Shown here: in pieces, positions 44,114 to 50,652 of the stretch | How the letters are laid out: every line of letters begins with the position of its first letter | How positions within the stretch are numbered: position 1 is the stretch's first letter | Assembly (NCBI GenBank): GCA_947624565.1 | Contig: CANQKX010000008.1 | Coordinates: forward strand, 1 to 50,652 | Direction: 5' to 3' | Length of the DNA: 50,652 nt | Origin: an uncultured Bacilli bacterium | Lineage (GTDB): Bacteria; Bacillota_I; Bacilli_A; RF39; UBA660 | The notes under the pieces: model-generated | The model's database searches: none | What the model was told of the DNA's origin: nothing | What the model saw: only the letters and a program-made list of their open reading frames with translations | Translations under genes and position numbers: made by a program

Positions 44114-45253
44114 TTATCTTTTAAAGAATTTTTTAAATTTTTTAATAAAATCATTATTATTATCTAAATCAGTTTTTGACAATTCATTAAATAATTCTTT
44201 TTGTTTTTTATCTAATTTTGTTGGTATTACAACTTTTATAGTTATATATAAATCTCCAATTTTATTAGAATTTACATATGGTACTCCTTTACCTTTTATT
44301 CTATGTTTATCCCCATTTTGAGTACCTTCTGGTATATTTAATATTATACTTTCTTTCATTAAAGGAACTTCTTTTTTACATCCAAGTGTTGCTTCTACTA
44401 TATTAATAGGTAACTGCATATATATGTCATTATCTTCTCTTTTGAATATTTCATGCTCTTCTACATTAAATTCAACATATACATCTCCATTTGGCCCACC
44501 ATTAATACCTGCTTCACCTTTTTCTTTTATTCTAACTTGTTGTCCTGTAGAAACACCTGCAGGTACTGTAACAGATATAGTCTTTCTTTTTCTTACTTTT
44601 CCAGTACCTTTACATTGACTACATATTTCTTTATATGTTTTACCTTTACCATTACATTCTGGACAAGTTGTTTTTGATACAAAAGAGCCAAACATGGTTC
44701 TTGATTCTTCAGTAATTGTCCCACTACCATGGCATCTAGAACATGTAGTTTCTCCATGTCCACCCTTACCATCACAACCATCACATTTTTCATAAACATC
44801 AAGAGTTATGTCTTTAGTGCATCCAAATACTGCTTCCATAAAACTTAATTTTAGTTCATAAAGTACATCATTACCTTTTTGTGATCTATTTGTCTTACTT
44901 TTAGATGATGATCCAAAACCAAAACCTTGGCCAAATACTCCTGAAAGTATATCAGATAAATCAATATCATCAAAACCAAATCCTGAAAATCCTGAAGAAA
45001 AGCCACCAAATCCTTGTGCGTTACCATTTTGATCAAATGCTGAATGTCCATATTGATCATATGTTTTTCTTTTTTGAGGATCTGATAATACTTCATATGC
45101 TTCTTGTACTTCTTTAAATTTTTCAGGAGCATCTTTATCTTTATTTAAATCGGGATGATATTGTTTTGCTAATTTTCTAAAAGCACTTTTTATCTCAGTA
45201 TCACTAGCTGTTTTTGATACACCAAGTACTTCATAATAATCTCTTTTTGCCAT
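44114..45253 (-). CDS. dnaJ: Chaperone DnaJ
   Basis: 379 aa. The J domain (1-70) has HPD in YHPDLNKD. A Gly/Phe-rich region (~75-115) follows. The zinc-finger domain contains four CxxCxGxG-type motifs ([32 protein letters not shown]). The C-terminal substrate-binding beta domains follow. It delivers unfolded clients to DnaK and stimulates its ATPase. It is the last gene of the hrcA operon, 15 bases after pepF, with GGAAGGTGA as its ribosome site. Confidence 0.98.
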   Translation of the reverse strand: MAKRDYYEVLGVSKTASDTEIKSAFRKLAKQYHPDLNKDKDAPEKFKEVQEAYEVLSDPQKRKTYDQYGHSAFDQNGNAQGFGGFSSGFSGFGFDDIDLSDILSGVFGQGFGFGSSSKSKTNRSQKGNDVLYELKLSFMEAVFGCTKDITLDVYEKCDGCDGKGGHGETTCSRCHGSGTITEESRTMFGSFVSKTTCPECNGKGKTYKEICSQCKGTGKVRKRKTISVTVPAGVSTGQQVRIKEKGEAGINGGPNGDVYVEFNVEEHEIFKREDNDIYMQLPINIVEATLGCKKEVPLMKESIILNIPEGTQNGDKHRIKGKGVPYVNSNKIGDLYITIKVVIPTKLDKKQKELFNELSKTDLDNNNDFIKKFKKFFKR

Positions 45254-45268
45254 TTACTTCACCTTCCA

Positions 45269-47071
45269 TTATTCATTTAATGCTTTAAATTCTTTTAATA
45301 TTTCTTCAAAGTAATCAATTGCATTTTTAATAACTTTACTATCATTCATATCTATTCCTATTTCTTTTAATTCATCTACAGGAAATTTTGTACTTCCTAA
45401 TGATAAAAATTTTAAATAATTATCTCTAATTTTTGTATTATCATTTAATATTTCTCTTGCTATGTAAGTAGCTGCTGAAATTGAAGTAGCATATTTGAAT
45501 ACATAAAAGAAATAGTAAAAATGTGGTACTCTTTCCCATTCATATTTTATATTTTCATCTAATATTACTGAATCTTTAAAATATTTTTGATTTAATTTGT
45601 AATATTCGTCACAAAGAAATTCACTAGTAAGTATTTCACCTTTTTCTACATAATCATATATATTTTTTTCAAATTCAGCAAACATAGTTTGTCTAAATAA
45701 TGTTCCTTTATATAATTCTAGTAATCTATTTAAAATATATTTTTTCTCATTTTTATCATTTGTATTTTTTAACATATAATGGGATAACAATAACTCATTT
45801 ACAGTAGATGCTACTTCTGCTACAAAAATGCTATATCCAGAATATTGATAAATATTATTTTTATTTGAAAAATATGTGTGTATAGAATGTCCAAGTTCAT
45901 GTGCAAGTGTTGATACATCATCTAATCTACCTTCAAAATTTAATAAAATAAATGGATTTTGATTATACGCTCCAGTTGAATAAGCACCACTACTTTTGCC
46001 TTTATTGTTATATACATCAATCCATCTTTCATTAAATGCTTGTTTTAAAACATTCACATAATTATCACCTAATATTTGTAAAGCATTTAAAACTATATCT
46101 TTTGCCTCTTCATAAGTATAAATTTTTTCGTCTTCATCAACAATTGGTGCATAAATATCATATAAATGTAATTCATCTAAATTTAATAATTTCTTTTTAT
46201 ATTTATAATATTCTATTAATGGCGATATATTATTTGTTACAGTATCAATTAAATTATCATATATAGATTTATCTATATTCTCACCATATAATGCTTCAAA
46301 TAATGTACTTTTATAACCTCTTAATTTAGAAATAGTTACATTTGATTCAATAAAACTTGATAAACATTTTGCAATTGAATCTTTATGATTTTTATATGTT
46401 TTATACATTGCATCAAATGCTTGTTTTCTTACATTTCTATTTTTGGAAGATACATATATACTATAATTACTATCGGTTAATTCCACTTTTTCTCCATTTT
46501 CTAATGTAATATAATCAAAGAAAAAGTCAGAATTGGTTAGTAAATCATAAATATCTTCTGAATTATTCATAGCTTTACTAATAGAAGATAATAATTTTTC
46601 TTCAACTTCAGTAAGCATATATTTCTTTTCTCTGTATAATCTTTTTAAATATAACTCATATTCATCTTTAAGTTTGTTTGAATTTTTATATAATTTTTCT
46701 ATATCTTTATAATCATATTTCATTAAAGTTGGAATTATAAATGAAGAGGATTTTTCATATTCGCAAATCAAATTCATTAATTTACCATTATATTTTTGAT
46801 ACTTTGAATCTGATGTATCTTGATTATATTTACAATGTGCATATAAATTTAATTTGCTTATAAGAGAATCAATTTTAATGTTTTCTTGCAAACAATCATA
46901 TAGATTTTGTGCGCTTTCCATCATATTGTTTTCAAACTTTTTTATATTTTGTATCTCTTTTTCAAGTTTCTTCATCTCATTTAAAAATTCATCATCATTT
47001 TTATATATACTACTTAAATCCCACTTATACTTTTCTTCTATTTCTTCTCTTTTTTTTTGCTTAATTTCCAT
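45269..47071 (-). CDS. pepF: Oligoendopeptidase F (M3B)
   Basis: 600 aa, the family length. The zinc motif HELGHSIHTYFS is at 391-402, with the third ligand in the downstream VAEVASTVNE helix (~E419). The C-terminal YFFYVFKYATSISAA signature is present. It degrades short peptides in the cytosol. It lies between dnaK and dnaJ, which is not the B. subtilis order, and follows a hairpin at 47092-47117. The location suggests that peptide clearance is linked to heat-shock expression. Confidence 0.96.
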   Translation of the reverse strand: MEIKQKKREEIEEKYKWDLSSIYKNDDEFLNEMKKLEKEIQNIKKFENNMMESAQNLYDCLQENIKIDSLISKLNLYAHCKYNQDTSDSKYQKYNGKLMNLICEYEKSSSFIIPTLMKYDYKDIEKLYKNSNKLKDEYELYLKRLYREKKYMLTEVEEKLLSSISKAMNNSEDIYDLLTNSDFFFDYITLENGEKVELTDSNYSIYVSSKNRNVRKQAFDAMYKTYKNHKDSIAKCLSSFIESNVTISKLRGYKSTLFEALYGENIDKSIYDNLIDTVTNNISPLIEYYKYKKKLLNLDELHLYDIYAPIVDEDEKIYTYEEAKDIVLNALQILGDNYVNVLKQAFNERWIDVYNNKGKSSGAYSTGAYNQNPFILLNFEGRLDDVSTLAHELGHSIHTYFSNKNNIYQYSGYSIFVAEVASTVNELLLSHYMLKNTNDKNEKKYILNRLLELYKGTLFRQTMFAEFEKNIYDYVEKGEILTSEFLCDEYYKLNQKYFKDSVILDENIKYEWERVPHFYYFFYVFKYATSISAATYIAREILNDNTKIRDNYLKFLSLGSTKFPVDELKEIGIDMNDSKVIKNAIDYFEEILKEFKALNE

Positions 47072-47091
47072 ATTATGATTCCTTTCGTAGT

Positions 47092-47117
47092 AAAGAAAGT
47101 TCTAGATTACTAGAACT
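47092..47117 (-). terminator. Hairpin between dnaK and pepF
   Basis: AGTTCTAG/CTAGAACT stem with a four-base loop followed by UUCUUUA. It is a weak intrinsic terminator or an RNA processing/attenuation site that could lower pepF-dnaJ levels relative to dnaK. Confidence 0.6.
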
Positions 47118-47122
47118 TCTAA

Positions 47123-49488
<2,366 letters not shown>

Positions 49489-49489
49489 A

Positions 49490-50479
49490 TTACTCCCTTT
49501 CTATGCAAGTTTTCAAATATTCTAGTAAACTTACAACTCTGTCATATTGCATTCTTTTAGGGCCTATAATAGCAAGAGTCCCTTCTTCACCATTTACATT
49601 ATATTTTGTCTTTACAACAGTTAAATCATCATCTATATTGTTTTCAGCACCAATATAAATATTTATACCAGCTGCATCTTCTTTAATAGAAGAAACAATA
49701 TTTTCATCATCGAATTTATTTATTATATCTTTAATTTTAGAAGCGTTATTTGAAAATTCTTCTAATTCAAGTATTCTATTTTTACCTCTTACAGTAACAT
49801 CATTAGAATCTTTTAAATCACTAAATGCTGTATAAAATGCATTGTATATCATCTCATGATTACTAACATATTGAGCAATTATAGGTTTTATTTCAAATTC
49901 TAACTTTTCACTTACTTCACTTATTGGAGTACCTACTATTAATTTATTAATTAAATCAACAGTTTTACTTATTTCTTGAAGATCAGAATTTTCAATATCT
50001 ATTTTTTTATTTTCTACATGACCTGTATCAGTTACTACAATAGCAATTAAATTATCATTACTAAGTGCAATTACCTCAACTTTTTTAAGTTTACTTTCAG
50101 TATTATTACCAAGAGCAATTGCTGTATAATTAGTCATTTGAGATATAATCTCTAAACTTTTTGAAATTGCATCAGATAATATTAATGATTTGTTTTGAAA
50201 TATTGTTTGAAGATTTAACATATCCTGACCTGTCATTTCTTTAGGTTTCATTAAATTATTTACATAATACTTATAACCTTTTTCACTTGGAATTCTACCT
50301 GATGAAATATGTGTTTTTTCTAAATAACCTATTTCCTCAAGTTTAGCCATTTCACTTCTAACAGTTGCTGGTGAAACTCCAAGTAAATCACAAATTGATG
50401 ATGAACCAACTGGTACTGGCGATTTACTATATTCTTCAATTATCAGTTTTAATATTTCATTTTGTCTTTCACTTAACAA
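49490..50479 (-). CDS. hrcA: Heat-inducible transcription repressor HrcA
   Basis: 329 aa if translation starts at the TTG at 50479, which follows AGAGGTGAT at normal spacing and gives the typical LSERQNEILKLIIEEY opening. An ATG at 50503 would add eight residues but the ribosome site lies inside that extension. The winged helix (1-75) includes VSPATVRSEMAKLEEIGYLE and HISSGRIPSEKGYKYYVNNL, followed by a GAF-like domain and the C-terminal IIGPKRMQYDRVVSLLEYL. It binds CIRCE and is chaperoned by GroEL. The site is at 50527-50553. Confidence 0.97.
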   Translation of the reverse strand: MLSERQNEILKLIIEEYSKSPVPVGSSSICDLLGVSPATVRSEMAKLEEIGYLEKTHISSGRIPSEKGYKYYVNNLMKPKEMTGQDMLNLQTIFQNKSLILSDAISKSLEIISQMTNYTAIALGNNTESKLKKVEVIALSNDNLIAIVVTDTGHVENKKIDIENSDLQEISKTVDLINKLIVGTPISEVSEKLEFEIKPIIAQYVSNHEMIYNAFYTAFSDLKDSNDVTVRGKNRILELEEFSNNASKIKDIINKFDDENIVSSIKEDAAGINIYIGAENNIDDDLTVVKTKYNVNGEEGTLAIIGPKRMQYDRVVSLLEYLKTCIERE

Positions 50480-50511
50480 AATTATCACCTCTAATTTCAG
50501 CATACAATTTA

Positions 50512-50553
50512 ATTATATCATTAATTTTAGCAATGTCAATACTTGAGTGCTAA
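50512..50553 (-). promoter_or_regulatory. CIRCE operator and promoter of the hrcA operon
   Basis: On the minus strand the CIRCE halves are TTAGCACTC (50553-50545), a 9-base spacer and CATTGCTAA (50535-50527); the left half is perfect, the right has two mismatches. The promoter TTGACA (50539-50534) and TATAAT (50517-50512), spacer 16, overlaps it. HrcA autoregulates the whole operon. Confidence 0.93.
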
Positions 50554-50576
50554 TTTTTAATTTTATTTAAAAAAGT

Positions 50577-50652
50577 GTAGATTATTTTTGAAAGTGCACA
50601 ATTGTTGTGCAGTTAATTTTAGAATCATATATAATATCTTTCAGCAATTTAT
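50577..50652. repeat. Right copy of terminal inverted repeat
   Basis: The reverse complement of this end matches positions 1-77. The shared sequence includes GAAAGATATTATATATGATT, CTGCACAAC, TGTGCACTTTC and AAAATAATCTACA. This copy has a better internal dyad, TGCACAA-TTG-TTGTGCA around 50596-50612. It lies upstream of the hrcA promoter. Confidence 0.85.

Overview
The window is a very AT-rich stretch (roughly three quarters A+T by eye) densely packed with bacterial housekeeping genes. About 46 of the 50 genes called lie on the minus strand, so one replication fork direction dominates. TGG encodes Trp and TGA is used as a stop (for example rsmE and ireB), so the code is the standard one and not the Mycoplasma code. 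Gene order matches several Bacillus subtilis neighbourhoods. Together with short reduced proteins and sporulation genes, this suggests an uncultured, genome-reduced member of the Bacilli (RF39-like or a related gut lineage; the exact placement is inference). No rRNA, tRNA, CRISPR array, transposase or phage gene was seen.

Layout. 1-2.8 kb: an accessory-looking end with a hypothetical protein, a NERD nuclease, an XRE regulator and a membrane protein. 2.8-8.8 kb: mnmA, spoIIM, a Tyr/Pro/Gly-rich coat-like protein, then spoIVFB-spoIVFA-mreD-mreC-radC (the B. subtilis radC-mre-min-spoIVF cluster without mreB and minCD) and a SPOR-like protein. 8.8-18 kb: proS, a zinc-ribbon polytopic membrane protein, valS under a T-box, and a 605-residue helical/TM/thioredoxin-like protein. 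18-24 kb: ysxE, spoVID, lon, tig (the B. subtilis tig-lon-hem-spoVID-ysxE-valS region with clpX, lonB, engB and hem missing). 24-35 kb: greA, two U32 proteins, yrrM, yrzB, ruvX, ireB, mltG, alaS, a UPF0200-like kinase, a T-box, an AI-2E family permease and recD2, all as in the B. subtilis yrr region. 35-40 kb: mtaB, rsmE, a stand-alone ClpA-type AAA+ ATPase and a TtcA-like enzyme. 40-44 kb: a csoR-copA copper operon with a visible operator, and a protein made of eight 34-residue repeats. 44-50.5 kb: hrcA-grpE-dnaK-pepF-dnaJ behind a CIRCE element.

Functional themes are translation (three aminoacyl-tRNA synthetases, two with T-boxes, and tRNA modification), protein quality control (Lon, trigger factor, DnaK system, PepF), envelope and sporulation (MreCD, SpoIIM, SpoIVFAB, SpoVID, YsxE, MltG) and copper homeostasis. 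Most transcription units end in recognisable intrinsic terminators and several have near-consensus sigma-A promoters.

The most unusual features are: a ~76-bp imperfect repeat, each copy with an internal dyad, at both extreme ends of the window in inverted orientation; an AlaRS that stops after the editing domain and shares an alanine T-box with a UPF0200-like kinase; the repeat-solenoid protein, with a possible distant relative beside recD2; and the 605-residue HEAT-like/TM/degenerate thioredoxin protein between ysxE and valS.
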